The translations under genes were made by a program, and so were the position numbers. A stretch of 64,000 nt of DNA from Aneurinibacillus sp. REN35 (GTDB taxonomy: Bacteria > Bacillota > Bacilli > Aneurinibacillales > Aneurinibacillaceae), in assembly GCF_041379945.2 (NCBI RefSeq), contig NZ_JBFTXJ020000007.1, forward strand, positions 62,001-126,000. The letters run 5' to 3'. Below the pieces are notes generated by a model. The model was not told the DNA's origin. It searched no databases and saw only the letters and a program-made list of their open reading frames with translations. Positions 26,194 through 34,631 of the stretch are shown piece by piece (within the stretch, counting starts at the first letter, position 1; each line of letters starts with the position of its first letter).

Positions 26194-26829
26194 TCATTGA
26201 ATGCGTTTAATTTTTTCTAAATCTCCGCTGCATAAAATTTCAAGATTAGAAAATATCTTTTCGGGTGACCAATCCCACCATCTCAAATTTTCCAGATAGC
26301 CTATTAGCTCATCATCAAATCTTTTTCGTATCATTTTGCAAGGATTTCCTCCGGCAATATGGTAAGCGGGAATATTTTTTGTTACGACAGAATTCGCGGC
26401 AATAATCGCTCCATTACCAATATGAACACCAGGCATCACGGTTACATTTTGTCCAATCCATACATCATTGCCAACCACAGTATCTCCCTTAAGCGGCAAT
26501 TCCTCTAACGTTGGGGCAGCTTTTTCCCAGCCACTCCCCATCACATTGAATGGATAGGTCGTCACACTGCACATCCTATGGTTTGCGCCGTTCATTATGA
26601 ACTCAATCCCTTTTGCGATGGCACAAAATTTTCCGATGATCAATTTATCCCCCAATACTTCATAGTGATGTGTTACACGTTCTTCAAATTTATCTGCGCC
26701 ATTCACATCGTCATAATAGGTATATTCCCCGACCGTGATATTGGGGCGAGTAATCACATTTTTGATATAACAAATACTTTTGATTTTAGGATTTGGAAAA
26801 ATATCATGCGGATTAGGTCCAAATTGCAT
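26194..26829 (-). CDS. CatB-related O-acetyltransferase, Vat type
   Basis: 211 residues. Left-handed beta-helix acyltransferase with the xenobiotic-acetyltransferase blocks FGPNPHDIFPNPKIKSICY, FIMNGANHRMCSVTTYPFN (catalytic His), GDTVVGNDVWIGQNVTVMPG and HIAGGNPCKMIRKRF. This closely follows streptogramin A acetyltransferases (Vat). Start at ATG 26829 after AAGGAGG; the upstream in-frame TTG is inside that site. Acetylation of virginiamycin M-like compounds is expected from the family; activity on antibiotics is not established for this protein. It sits in the AT-rich accessory segment, suggesting acquisition. Confidence 0.87.
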   Translation of the reverse strand: MQFGPNPHDIFPNPKIKSICYIKNVITRPNITVGEYTYYDDVNGADKFEERVTHHYEVLGDKLIIGKFCAIAKGIEFIMNGANHRMCSVTTYPFNVMGSGWEKAAPTLEELPLKGDTVVGNDVWIGQNVTVMPGVHIGNGAIIAANSVVTKNIPAYHIAGGNPCKMIRKRFDDELIGYLENLRWWDWSPEKIFSNLEILCSGDLEKIKRIQ

Positions 26830-26945
26830 AATAAATCCTCCTTGCAAAAATTTTAATTTTTCAATCTATTATTGTCATTATATCTGGATACCTTTTATTG
26901 AAACATTTTTGGTTTTGCCATGAAAGTTATCTTATATTCTACTGA

Positions 26946-28070
26946 TTATCTATTATTCAAGTATTCGTCTGCTATCCTCCTGCATACATCCTTGGCATCA
27001 TACTCATGATCAATGACATATTTTATAAATAAATCTTCAACTTCCATGCTGTCAATTGTAGCTGCATAGCGAAAAGCCTCTGCCCACAGCATCTTCCAAT
27101 TTGCGTCATTCATGATTTTCTTTGCAAGTTCGAACGCTCTCTGCGGTTCTTGAAGTTGTAGCTTCTTAAAAACCACTTCTAGCTCAAACTCTGCTTCGTC
27201 ATCCTGCCTACTCATAACATCATTAATGCGTTCATCCGAAACATTTCCCGCCATATCCAAAAACGCGATTGATAAATAATCAGGATACATCCTCTTATCA
27301 AAAGCAGTATGAATTGAAGCAGTTCTCTCGTCTTCCCAGACGTTCTGACACTCTGCAAGAATACGTTCAACTTCTGTAACCGTAAGTTCCGTTGTTCTCG
27401 AATGTATTCCTTTTTTAAGGAATGCGTAGATCCTTTTTGGTTTATTGAATAAGCGCAGATCATATCCTTCGCCGCCGGCATACATCTCGCCTGGCTTTTT
27501 GTACTGACTGAATTCGGTAACCTGCATGATTGTTAAACAATCGATGCGTTTATTTTCTAGATAGGCTGCTGCTGCTCTATAGTGTCCGTCTAACAGCGTG
27601 CTCATAAAGCCTTCATAATAAAAGGCAAGTCCTGTCATCGTCTTTCCCGTCTTTATCTGAGCTACGTAATGATTGACTCTTTCTTCGTTTATACACTGCA
27701 TACTTTGCGAGGGAAGAAGGAACGTTGGAGTACCTGAACTCATATGAAGCTTATAGTGCACATCCGCTGTTGCGTGATACTGCTTTTTTGAAGAGGATAA
27801 ATTCCAAAAGAAATGGCCGTCACCATCCGTTGGAATCATCTCTATACGCGTAAGCAGGTAGTACCCATTTTCGAGCATAGACAGCATCGGCTTCATATTT
27901 TCAAAAGCAGCCACGATATCTGTACCAAGCTCTTGTGAGTAGGTAATGGAATCAATGATGCGCTTATCCACCTTCTCTCTGCCTAAACCTATGCTTAAAA
28001 GCTTGGCACATGTAGGACAGTACAGTTCTTCTCCATAGCTGTTGATCAATGGCTTATCATCAAGTAACAA
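26946..28070 (-). CDS. Unrecognised protein with ParB-like segment, 5' end interrupted
   Basis: The open part gives 374 residues from TTG 28070, which has no ribosome site. ELYCPTCAKLLSIG near the start looks like half of a zinc ribbon, and STLLDGHYRAAAAYLENKR near residue 165 resembles the substrate-binding loop of ParB/sulfiredoxin-like domains. The rest has no match I know. The natural start is probably ATG 28193, from which the same frame continues with one TGA at 28119-28121. Without that stop, HEC would pair with CPTC as a metal site. Function unknown; possibly a recent pseudogene. Confidence 0.5.
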   Translation of the reverse strand: MLLDDKPLINSYGEELYCPTCAKLLSIGLGREKVDKRIIDSITYSQELGTDIVAAFENMKPMLSMLENGYYLLTRIEMIPTDGDGHFFWNLSSSKKQYHATADVHYKLHMSSGTPTFLLPSQSMQCINEERVNHYVAQIKTGKTMTGLAFYYEGFMSTLLDGHYRAAAAYLENKRIDCLTIMQVTEFSQYKKPGEMYAGGEGYDLRLFNKPKRIYAFLKKGIHSRTTELTVTEVERILAECQNVWEDERTASIHTAFDKRMYPDYLSIAFLDMAGNVSDERINDVMSRQDDEAEFELEVVFKKLQLQEPQRAFELAKKIMNDANWKMLWAEAFRYAATIDSMEVEDLFIKYVIDHEYDAKDVCRRIADEYLNNR

Positions 28071-28118
28071 AAATCTGTATCCATCACCATTTTTGTCTCT
28101 CCCGTACTTATTGGCTAA

Positions 28119-28193
28119 TCAACACTCGTGAAGTGATATTTCCTTTTCTATTATTTCGTCATTATTTCTGTGTCCATATAAACCGCCGCTCAT
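28119..28193 (-). pseudogene. In-frame 5' segment of the ParB-like gene ending in TGA
   Basis: From ATG 28193 the frame reads MSGGLYGHRNNDEIIEKE then ISLHEC, stop TGA at 28121-28119, and continues LANKYGRDKNGDGYRFLL into the downstream gene. TGG to TGA (HECW) is the simplest explanation. See the finding. Confidence 0.5.
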
Positions 28194-28235
28194 GTGTATC
28201 ATCCCTAACCTATTAACCTTACCATAATTACCACA

Positions 28236-28271
28236 CAAACAAAGAACCCTTCCGCCATGTTGGAAGAGTTC
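28236..28271 (-). terminator. Terminator behind the rlmCD remnant
   Basis: Minus strand GAACTCTTCC and GGAAGGGTTC form the stem, followed by TTTGTTTG. It probably was the original terminator of the displaced gene end and now ends the DUF3592 transcript. Confidence 0.6.
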
Positions 28272-28279
28272 TGACACCG

Positions 28280-28360
28280 TCACATCTTGTTTAATCTTTT
28301 CTTACTAACAGTGAGCAACACTCCACATGCCCCGTTTGGGGAATGGAAACATGATTTATA
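28280..28360 (-). pseudogene. Remnant of an rlmCD-type gene, 3' end
   Basis: The frame ends [17 protein letters not shown] and stops at 28280. The intact RlmCD-type gene at 31071 ends [17 protein letters not shown]. At DNA level the shared runs acagtgagca and cactccacatgc are identical. Only about 80 bases of the second copy remain. Both copies point the same way, 2.8 kb apart. Confidence 0.75.
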
Positions 28361-28410
28361 ATGGACCATGGGGTTGTATAGAAACGTATTACTTATCTGT
28401 CTCCTATCAA

Positions 28411-28974
28411 TTATTTCATAACTATTTTGGGACCAAACATAATCACCATCCCAACTGCAGTTAATAGTACTGCAAAACAGACTAACATCACCATAAGCCA
28501 CATGGAAACTCCTTCAAACCTCTGCACGAACGCATCTTTTGGTTTTTTAGGATTGTAATACACATCAACACTTGAATCTACCGGATAGAATTCATTCAAT
28601 GGGGACGTATATAAGCTAATGCTGCTGTTCTTATGGATTCTTACTTTAAGCTTCTTCGGAAGATTATCCCGCGTTGAAAGGTTTGTTTCAAATTGCGCAT
28701 TTATGTTTTCAAATGGAGTACTGACTGTAGTAACAGACGCGCTCAAGAATTTTGGGCCGGCAACTTTATACTTCTTGCCATTCACTATGTATTCCACCAA
28801 CGGAATATGGATTCCGCCATAATTAATCTCCGAATATCTAATAACCTTTCCAACCGTTCTCATACTGCAGCGTTCCTCTTTTTTTAATTTTCTGAGGCCA
28901 AATACATACGCACAAATCCAACAAGCACTTGAAAAAAGCAGAGTAAACAGTCCCCAAAATAAGTTCCCATTCAT
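28411..28974 (-). CDS. DUF3592 domain membrane protein
   Basis: 187 residues. Membrane helices at residues about 5-25 and 155-180 flank an extracytoplasmic domain with GKVIRYSEINYGG, VEYIVNGKKYKV and VDVYYNPKKPKDAFV, the pattern of DUF3592 proteins. Role unknown. It is the gene closest to the displaced rlmCD end, so it probably came with the inserted segment. GGGGGGATACC upstream serves as ribosome site. Confidence 0.7.
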   Translation of the reverse strand: MNGNLFWGLFTLLFSSACWICAYVFGLRKLKKEERCSMRTVGKVIRYSEINYGGIHIPLVEYIVNGKKYKVAGPKFLSASVTTVSTPFENINAQFETNLSTRDNLPKKLKVRIHKNSSISLYTSPLNEFYPVDSSVDVYYNPKKPKDAFVQRFEGVSMWLMVMLVCFAVLLTAVGMVIMFGPKIVMK

Positions 28975-29048
28975 ATTGGTATCCCCCCCATATCTGCTTA
29001 TTTTACTTGATTATTAATTTTCAGAAAACCACTCGTAAAGGGAAATGT

Positions 29049-29237
29049 CGGTCTTAAACAATCTGCTCTTGCCAAGGAGTTACACAAGTTGAACAAGCAA
29101 CAAAAGCAGTTGAATAAGAATATCGGAGCAACAGGCACTTACGAAGCGTAAGGTCGAACTTGAGACCTTTCTTGAAACGCAAAAAGACACGGAAGAACAA
29201 TTCCGTGCCTTTCATAAACAAATCACGTTCAACTAAC
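29049..29237 (+). pseudogene. Possible frameshifted coiled-coil remnant
   Basis: One plus-strand frame reads ALAKELHKLNKQQKQLNK, and after a shift of frame another reads EQQALTKRKVELETFLETQ and EEQFRAFHKQITFN to a stop at 29237. Together they look like the end of a coiled-coil protein, as at the C-terminus of serine recombinases, broken by a frameshift. The match to any family is unproven and the second part overlaps a terminator hairpin. Confidence 0.25.
29184..29212 (-). terminator. Terminator after the MerR gene
   Basis: Minus strand GGCACGGAA and TTCCGTGTC with a six-base loop, then TTTTT; it follows the MerR-type gene by about 40 bases. Confidence 0.8.
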
Positions 29238-29253
29238 ATTCTCCCGTAATTGA

Positions 29254-29634
29254 TCAGCCATTCTGATCTCGATATTTTTTCATCATGTTAATTTGGTCTT
29301 CCAACCGTAGTTGAGCATTTGCCAAGGCAGTTCTTTGTCTGTTCACTTCTTCTAATTTGGCTTCGTATAGCAGCATTAGCTCTTCACAATATACACCCTT
29401 TTTTTCATGCTCTTGATTCTCAGGATGCTTACAATACAAAATATCCTTTATCTCATCCGTAGTTAAGCCTAGATTTAAATAGAGTTGGATGGTATTGATC
29501 ACTTCAACGACCGAATCATCAAATTCACGATAATTATTCTGAAGCCGAGAGCCAGTTATTAGCCCTTTTTTCTCATAATGTCTTACGGATCGAGCACTGA
29601 TTCCCGTACGCTTAGCTAATTGACTTATTTTCAA
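29254..29634 (-). CDS. MerR family transcriptional regulator
   Basis: 126 residues from TTG 29634, placed after AAAGGAGAGGAG; the in-frame codons before it overlap that site. The MerR HTH reads KISQLAKRTGISARSVRHYE and LQNNYREFDDSVVEVI, followed by a coiled coil. It lacks the Cys pattern of metal sensors except two Cys near residue 75-90 (YCKHP, VYCEEL). It forms an operon with the NmrA-type oxidoreductase upstream (51 bases). A dyad in a 20-base promoter spacer in front of the operon fits MerR-type activation by DNA distortion. Confidence 0.85.
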   Translation of the reverse strand: MKISQLAKRTGISARSVRHYEKKGLITGSRLQNNYREFDDSVVEVINTIQLYLNLGLTTDEIKDILYCKHPENQEHEKKGVYCEELMLLYEAKLEEVNRQRTALANAQLRLEDQINMMKKYRDQNG

Positions 29635-29685
29635 TGCGCTCCTCTCCTTTTGCAAATATTGTATTCATTTATAATCGCAACGGAA

Positions 29686-30516
29686 TCAGATGCTGTGTGT
29701 ATTCATAAAAAAGCCTGCATTCATCTTAACCCACTCTGCGAAAGTATGAGGTTTCTGTCCAGTTACCTCCTCAACGGTTGACAGAACGGTTTGAGCTGAT
29801 GTAGGCGGGTTAAGGTGCCAATTAATCACATATTCAATGGCATCCTCGTCGACACCCATCCTCCTCATCTGCTCACGTTCTTCTTCTTCAGAACTCTCAA
29901 CAAATCGAATTTTTCGCCCGATAACCTCACTAATTATTTCAACCCTATCTTGAACAGACAAACTTTCAGGCCCTGTCAAGGTATATACTTTTCCTACATG
30001 GCCATCCTCCGTAAGTGCAACCGCTGCGACCTTTCCAATATCAGCTTCATGAACAGGAGCGATTCGTGAACCTCCAAACAGATCTCGAACCAGCCCCTCG
30101 GAACGAATGGATTCTGCCCACTTTTTTGCATTTGCCATAAATTCAAAGGCTTGTAGTTGAGTCCATTCCAAGGAACTTGCCTCAACAGCCTTCTCAAAAG
30201 GCCCCTTTTCTCCATTCCATAAAACAGTAACTTTACGTACTCCAGCCTCCTCAGCAAGTTTAATAATTTGTGGTCCCGTTGATAGTGGAGTATAATTGAC
30301 CCCCGTCGTAATCAAGTGCAAGCCGCTTACACCAACCAATGCAGACTCTAGCGTGCTTGGATTGCTTAAATCTCCTGCAACTGCCTCCACACCAGCGGGA
30401 AGATTGGCTTGCAGCGGATTACGGGTCAATGCTCGCACCTTTACTCCCTTTTGAACAAGTTGATCTACGACATGCCGCCCCACGGTCCCCGTTGCTCCAG
30501 CCACTAGTATAGTCAT
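29686..30516 (-). CDS. NmrA/SDR-a5-like NAD(P)-binding oxidoreductase
   Basis: 276 residues. ILVAGATGTVGRHVVDQL is the nucleotide-binding loop of atypical SDR proteins; LTGPESLSVQDRVEIISEVI near residue 175 is typical of NmrA/YtfG-like quinone reductases. Substrate unknown. The pairing with a MerR regulator is common for quinone- or electrophile-responsive units. GGAGGATGG precedes the ATG. Confidence 0.85.
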   Translation of the reverse strand: MTILVAGATGTVGRHVVDQLVQKGVKVRALTRNPLQANLPAGVEAVAGDLSNPSTLESALVGVSGLHLITTGVNYTPLSTGPQIIKLAEEAGVRKVTVLWNGEKGPFEKAVEASSLEWTQLQAFEFMANAKKWAESIRSEGLVRDLFGGSRIAPVHEADIGKVAAVALTEDGHVGKVYTLTGPESLSVQDRVEIISEVIGRKIRFVESSEEEEREQMRRMGVDEDAIEYVINWHLNPPTSAQTVLSTVEEVTGQKPHTFAEWVKMNAGFFMNTHSI

Positions 30517-30609
30517 TCGTTACCATCCTCCTATGGGTTATTTTCTTGATTTTCCCAATCTGTTTGATTAGGGTTCACCTCCTCATCCTGTCGATTAGAC
30601 GGCCTCTTA

Positions 30610-30732
30610 TCAAAACGGCCATCTCATTATTTTGTCTCTACGTTTATTATAAAGGTTGACACTAATGTCAAGGTCAAGAAAATACGAGTAGAACTCTCGG
30701 CGGGTTCTTTGGTCTAATAAGCTTTTGTTCAT
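30610..30732 (-). CDS. Possible 40-residue peptide upstream of the MerR-type operon
   Basis: ATG 30732 follows CGGAGGTG with six bases spacing; the product begins MNKSLLDQRTRREFYSYFLD and ends with DKIMRWPF. The strong ribosome site is the only support. It overlaps the promoter of the NmrA-MerR operon, so translation could affect it, or the frame may be accidental. Confidence 0.3.
   Translation of the reverse strand: MNKSLLDQRTRREFYSYFLDLDISVNLYNKRRDKIMRWPF
30646..30677 (-). promoter_or_regulatory. MerR-type promoter of the oxidoreductase operon
   Basis: TTGACC (30672-30677) and TATAAT (30646-30651) are separated by 20 bases, longer than sigma-A optimum, and the spacer holds the dyad TTGACA-N4-TGTCAA (30656-30671). 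This layout is characteristic of MerR-family targets. The rest of the 30516-31071 gap contains the small frame above and a terminator. Confidence 0.75.
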
Positions 30733-30814
30733 AAAACACCTCCGAATCAAATGTGTTCAGGAACAATATCATAAATTTTCCCATAAGACTACTCAATACC
30801 ATTAACTTGCTATC

Positions 30815-30838
30815 AAAAAAGAGGGAACTTTGTCCCTC
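30815..30838 (-). terminator. Terminator downstream of rlmCD
   Basis: Minus strand GAGGGA, loop CAAAGT, TCCCTC then six T. It lies 230 bases beyond the rlmCD stop; the interval between shows no gene. Confidence 0.75.
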
Positions 30839-31070
30839 CTTGATAATCAATGCCAATACATCTCAACTATTAGTCTTTCTGTACAGTTAAAAAATAGACT
30901 TCCGATTTCACACCTCACCAACCCGCATTCCACCGTTCGCAGTTATAATAAAGTTTTCCGAAAACTCCCGCTTTTCATCCTTTTTTCACGCTTTTTTCCG
31001 AAATCTTTTTTCTCACTCGAAGGAGAAATCGGAAAGGTTTATTGTGGATTAAGTTGGGATTTTTGGTTAT

Positions 31071-32468
31071 TTACAATTTCCTGACCAACAGTGAGCAGCA
31101 CTCCACATGCGCCGTATGCGGAAACATATCAACCGGCTGAATCCACTCCAGATCATAATCCTTCAATAAATGAGCCACATCACGAGCCAGTGTGGACGGG
31201 TTACAGGATACGTAGACGAACCGCTGCGGCCTGGCTTTCAGCACGGCGTTAAGAAGGGCCGCCTCACATCCGACGCGCGGCGGATCGACGACGATCACAT
31301 CGGGCCGCTCCCCCTGCTTCACCCACGCCGGCAGCAAGTGCTCAGCTTTCCCCACATAAAATTCTGCATTGGTGATACCGCTCTTCTCCGCGTTCCGCTT
31401 CGCATCCGCAATCGCTTCCGGAATGACCTCAATACCGCGTACCTCCTTGGCATTAGGGGCCAGCCAGAGCGCAATCGTCCCCACACCGCAGTAAGCATCC
31501 ACCACACGCTCCGTCCCTGTCAGCTGCGCCGCCTCTTTGGCCGCCTCATACAGCTTGACGGTCTGGGACGGATTGAGCTGGAAAAAGGCCCGCGGTGATA
31601 AGGAAAATTTCACATCTCCCAGCGACTCATCTATCGTTTCTTTGCCCCACAGCGTCTCCGTTTTATCGCCAAAAATCAGCGAGGTTTTCTGCTTGTTTAC
31701 ATTCTGGCTGATGCTTGTGAGCTGCGGCAGACGCATGCGCAGTTCGGTGATGATTTCTTTTTTGCGCGGCAGCTTCTCTTCCGCTGTAACGAGGATAAGC
31801 TGCTGCTCCCCTGTCTCGAATCCGACGCGGGCAACAATCGTACGGACCACCCCGTTCCGCTTGCGCTCATCATATACAGGAATATTCAACCGCTCCAACA
31901 CGTCGCGCACAGCGGCGATCATTCGGTTCGTCTCCGGATGCTGGATGGGGCAATCTCCAATATCAATCAATCGATGACTGTCTGTAGCGTAAAGTCCGGT
32001 AACGATCCGTCCGTTTTGCACACCGGCTTGAAGCTGGGCTTTGTTGCGATAGCTCCACGGCTCCTCCATTCCCATAATCGGACGCAGCGGCAGCTCTTTG
32101 ATATCCGTATATTTTTCAAATGCGCTGCGCACGATATCTTCTTTGGCCTGCAGCTGGGCTGCATACGTCATATGCTGCATCTGACAGCCGCCGCACTTGT
32201 CATATACAGGACACGGGGGAGTCTGACGCTGTGCGGAGGCTTGCTTAACCTTCTTAACCGTACCTTCGGCAAAAGAAGGCTGTACCTTCGTAATTTTGAC
32301 CTCTACAACTTCTTCCGGCAGTGCTCCAGGCACGAAAACCGCTTTGCGCTTATAATAACCGATACCTTCACCGTTAATGCCGATACGCTTTATCGTCAGC
32401 AGAATTTCTTGTCCAATTTTAAGCTGTACGTCCTTACTTCCCGATTTTCTTATATTTTTATTATCCAT
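31071..32468 (-). CDS. rlmCD: 23S rRNA (uracil-5-)-methyltransferase, RlmCD/RumA type
   Basis: 465 residues. TRAM domain (about residues 15-75), iron-sulfur cysteines in [14 protein letters not shown] (near residue 90), SAM-binding [17 protein letters not shown] and the catalytic [11 protein letters not shown] motif with nucleophilic Cys near 415. It methylates U747/U1939-type positions of 23S rRNA. The 3' end is the likely insertion point of the adjacent segment (see remnant at 28280). Base composition is higher in GC than in the segment downstream. Confidence 0.93.
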   Translation of the reverse strand: MDNKNIRKSGSKDVQLKIGQEILLTIKRIGINGEGIGYYKRKAVFVPGALPEEVVEVKITKVQPSFAEGTVKKVKQASAQRQTPPCPVYDKCGGCQMQHMTYAAQLQAKEDIVRSAFEKYTDIKELPLRPIMGMEEPWSYRNKAQLQAGVQNGRIVTGLYATDSHRLIDIGDCPIQHPETNRMIAAVRDVLERLNIPVYDERKRNGVVRTIVARVGFETGEQQLILVTAEEKLPRKKEIITELRMRLPQLTSISQNVNKQKTSLIFGDKTETLWGKETIDESLGDVKFSLSPRAFFQLNPSQTVKLYEAAKEAAQLTGTERVVDAYCGVGTIALWLAPNAKEVRGIEVIPEAIADAKRNAEKSGITNAEFYVGKAEHLLPAWVKQGERPDVIVVDPPRVGCEAALLNAVLKARPQRFVYVSCNPSTLARDVAHLLKDYDLEWIQPVDMFPHTAHVECCSLLVRKL

Positions 32469-32670
32469 TCATTTTTTCATCCTTATCCTAGTGCGTATTC
32501 TTCTCCATAGTATACCACGCTTACATGGGAATGCCGTCAAACAGCCGCTCGTTTACGCTGTAACAGGAGTAAATAAGGCCTGCTTTTCCTAAACTTACTA
32601 CGATTTCTTTAGCAATAAATCTGTTACAATTAGCAAAGTAAACTTTAGTATGTGTCTGGAGGAATTCATC

Positions 32671-33039
32671 ATGGCGACTTCAACAGCCATCGCTTCGTTG
32701 GAGACGCTTGTTGTAATTCATCGAAGTAATAATCTCGATGAAATATACACACAGCTCATCTCTAACTTCAAGCGAGTCCCTCACTTTGATTGGATCGGCA
32801 TCTACATACAAGACGAAGAAAGTATGTCGCTACAAGCTGCTTCCGATGAAACAACTCCCGTCTCGCTTGCACGTCTATCCATCATTCAGATCCCTATTTG
32901 TGCGGACGAAAAAGTTCTGGGGAGAATTACGGTTATGTCTAAACCAACCCAAGCAATTGATGAATCAGATTATCTGGCATTAATGAAGACAGGAGACGAA
33001 CTCGGGAAAAAAATAATGATTCTTGACACCTCGACCTAA
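32671..33039 (+). CDS. GAF domain protein
   Basis: 122 residues from ATG 32671 after GGAGG. FKRVPHFDWIGIYIQDE and LSIIQIPICADEKVLGRITV show a single GAF domain of the free-standing kind, near the fRMsr (free methionine-R-sulfoxide reductase) type in length but without the conserved Cys triplet, so a reductase role is unlikely. Ligand-binding role unknown. Downstream DUF5325 gene is close and may be co-transcribed. Confidence 0.72.
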   Translation: MATSTAIASLETLVVIHRSNNLDEIYTQLISNFKRVPHFDWIGIYIQDEESMSLQAASDETTPVSLARLSIIQIPICADEKVLGRITVMSKPTQAIDESDYLALMKTGDELGKKIMILDTST

Positions 33040-33087
33040 GCGATTACGAAACGGATATAGTATAATAGATTTCGAGGTGAACTACGG

Positions 33088-33273
33088 ATGACCAAGTATC
33101 AAATGCAATCGCTCGTACTTTCTGTTCTTGCTGTCATATGCCTAGTCGGCGTGGGCATTGCGGTGGGAGAACGCAACGCTCTTCTGGCGGTCGGTTTTCT
33201 TGTCGCAGCTCTTTTCATCAGCGGCTTTGGCTTCATGCTGAAGAGCAAGCGCAGAAAAGACGGAACATTATAA
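33088..33273 (+). CDS. DUF5325 (YlaF-like) small membrane protein
   Basis: 61 residues with two membrane helices (SLVLSVLAVICLVGVGIAVG and ALLAVGFLVAALFISGFGFM) and a basic tail KSKRRKDGTL, the pattern of YlaF/DUF5325 in Bacillus. Function unknown. TGGGAGGTG-like spacing is weak; GAGGTGAACTACGG precedes the ATG. Ends just before a terminator. Confidence 0.6.
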   Translation: MTKYQMQSLVLSVLAVICLVGVGIAVGERNALLAVGFLVAALFISGFGFMLKSKRRKDGTL

Positions 33274-33278
33274 GATGA

Positions 33279-33320
33279 AGGCCCACCATTTGCAGAAGAC
33301 AGATGGCGGGCCTGTTTATT
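33279..33320 (+). terminator. Rho-independent terminator
   Basis: AGGCCCACCAT and ATGGCGGGCCT form the stem, followed by GTTTATTTT. Confidence 0.8.
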
Positions 33321-33397
33321 TTGGCAGAAAGCAGGGTAACATAAACCTACATATAGCAGTTATTTTCTACTTACTTATAGATAAGGAGCGATATACA

Positions 33398-33553
33398 ATG
33401 GGAATTCTCCGTACCATTATTCTGGTCGTTCTTGCATTATGGCTGATCGGCTTTTTGTTTAAAGTAGCTGGCGGGCTCATTCATATCCTACTGTTGATCG
33501 CCGGTGTATTGTTTATCATCGATCTCGTATCGGGACGACGAGGAAAAGTATAG
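33398..33553 (+). CDS. lmo0937-like small membrane protein
   Basis: 51 residues: MGILRTIILVVLALWLIGFL, a second hydrophobic stretch IHILLLIAGVLFIIDLV and the tail RRGKV. This is the lmo0937/DUF5670 type of small protein. AAGGAGC lies seven bases before the ATG at 33398; the longer open frame upstream covers the preceding terminator and is not coding. Own terminator follows. Role unknown. Confidence 0.75.
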   Translation: MGILRTIILVVLALWLIGFLFKVAGGLIHILLLIAGVLFIIDLVSGRRGKV

Positions 33554-33557
33554 CGTC

Positions 33558-33592
33558 AAAAGCCTTCGGATGATACCGGAGGCTTTATTTTA
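33558..33592 (+). terminator. Rho-independent terminator
   Basis: AAAGCCTTCGG and CCGGAGGCTTT, loop ATGATA, followed by ATTTTAG. Confidence 0.8.
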
Positions 33593-33595
33593 GAA

Positions 33596-33615
33596 AAGTA
33601 TTCAAAAGAATACTT
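33596..33615. promoter_or_regulatory. ArsR/CzrA-type operator candidate
   Basis: Inverted repeat AAGTATTC-AAAA-GAATACTT, 60 bases before the czcD start. Operators of SmtB/CzrA repressors have this A/T-rich TGAATA-like dyad form. The repressor gene is the second gene of the operon. Confidence 0.6.
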
Positions 33616-33674
33616 GAATTATGATAAAAAAATGCGTACACTGAAAGTACCAACCAACGGGGGAGGACACTTTC

Positions 33675-34631
33675 ATGGGCGGACACCATCATCACCACGG
33701 GCATGCGCATCATCATGGACATAGCCATCATCACCATGGTGAGAATGCAAACCGTAATACATTGTTTATTGCATTTCTGTTAATCACAAGTTTTATGATT
33801 GTTGAATTTATTGGGGGCATCATGAGCAACAGCCTTGCTTTGCTGTCTGATGCCGGACACATGCTGAGTGATTCAGCTTCGCTTTTCTTAAGTGTGCTTG
33901 CGATGTGGCTTGCTGCACGGCCTGCCACTCCGACAAAAACATATGGCTATAAGCGGACAGAAATATTAGCTGCACTATTGAACGGAATTACACTGGTCGT
34001 TATCTCTATCTACATCTTTATAGAAGCGTATCAGCGTTTTTTTGTACCGGAGCCGGTTGCAAGCAAAAGCATGATGATTATTGCCGTACTCGGCCTGCTC
34101 GTCAATATTATTGCCGCATGGATTCTCATGCGCGGCGGCGATACATCGGATAACCTGAATGTACGCAGCGCCTTTCTGCATGTACTGGGAGATATGCTGG
34201 GCTCGGTAGGAGCCATTATCGCTGCGCTGTTGATCTGGCAATTCGGCTGGATGCTTGCCGATCCGATTGCAAGCGTCATTGTGGCTGTTCTAGTGCTCAT
34301 TTCGGCATGGCGCGTCATTCGCGATTCAACGAACGTGCTGATGGAAGGAGTACCGGCAGGAATGAATATTGAAGAGATGCGAGAAGCGGTACTAACCATT
34401 GACGGTGTAGTTGCAGTGCACGATCTGCACGTCTGGACGGTTACATCCGGTTTCCCTTCGCTAAGCTGCCATATCGTTGTACACAACTTGGAGGAATCCG
34501 GAGAAGTGCTGCGTACGGCTAACCGTATGTTCAAAGACCGTTTCCACATTGCTCATACAACCATTCAAATCGAAGACCCGGATATGTGTCAGGAAGGAGA
34601 CATGTGTGATGAAAAAGACCACCAGCACTAA
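33675..34631 (+). CDS. czcD: Cation diffusion facilitator, CzcD-like zinc exporter
   Basis: 318 residues. A histidine-rich N-terminus (MGGHHHHHGHAHHHGHSHHH) precedes six membrane helices; HxxxD metal sites are seen in LLSDAGHMLSDSASLF and FLHVLGDMLGSVGA, and the C-terminal cytoplasmic domain contains VHDLHVWTVTSGFPSLSCHI. It exports Zn2+, and probably Co2+/Cd2+, by proton exchange. The ArsR-type gene overlaps its end, a zinc-resistance operon. GGGGGAGGAC precedes the ATG. The His codon tract is not a repeat in the DNA sense. Confidence 0.93.
   Translation: MGGHHHHHGHAHHHGHSHHHHGENANRNTLFIAFLLITSFMIVEFIGGIMSNSLALLSDAGHMLSDSASLFLSVLAMWLAARPATPTKTYGYKRTEILAALLNGITLVVISIYIFIEAYQRFFVPEPVASKSMMIIAVLGLLVNIIAAWILMRGGDTSDNLNVRSAFLHVLGDMLGSVGAIIAALLIWQFGWMLADPIASVIVAVLVLISAWRVIRDSTNVLMEGVPAGMNIEEMREAVLTIDGVVAVHDLHVWTVTSGFPSLSCHIVVHNLEESGEVLRTANRMFKDRFHIAHTTIQIEDPDMCQEGDMCDEKDHQH

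Noticed and set aside
28119-28121. Selenocysteine at the in-frame TGA
   Set aside because: No stem-loop of SECIS type is seen just downstream, and a Trp codon change explains it better; kept only as an alternative.
31938-32510. 190-codon plus-strand frame over rlmCD
   Set aside because: Antisense shadow without ribosome site or motif.
33675-33745. Short tandem repeat of catcac units
   Set aside because: Codes the His-rich metal-binding N-terminus of the zinc exporter; not a DNA repeat array.
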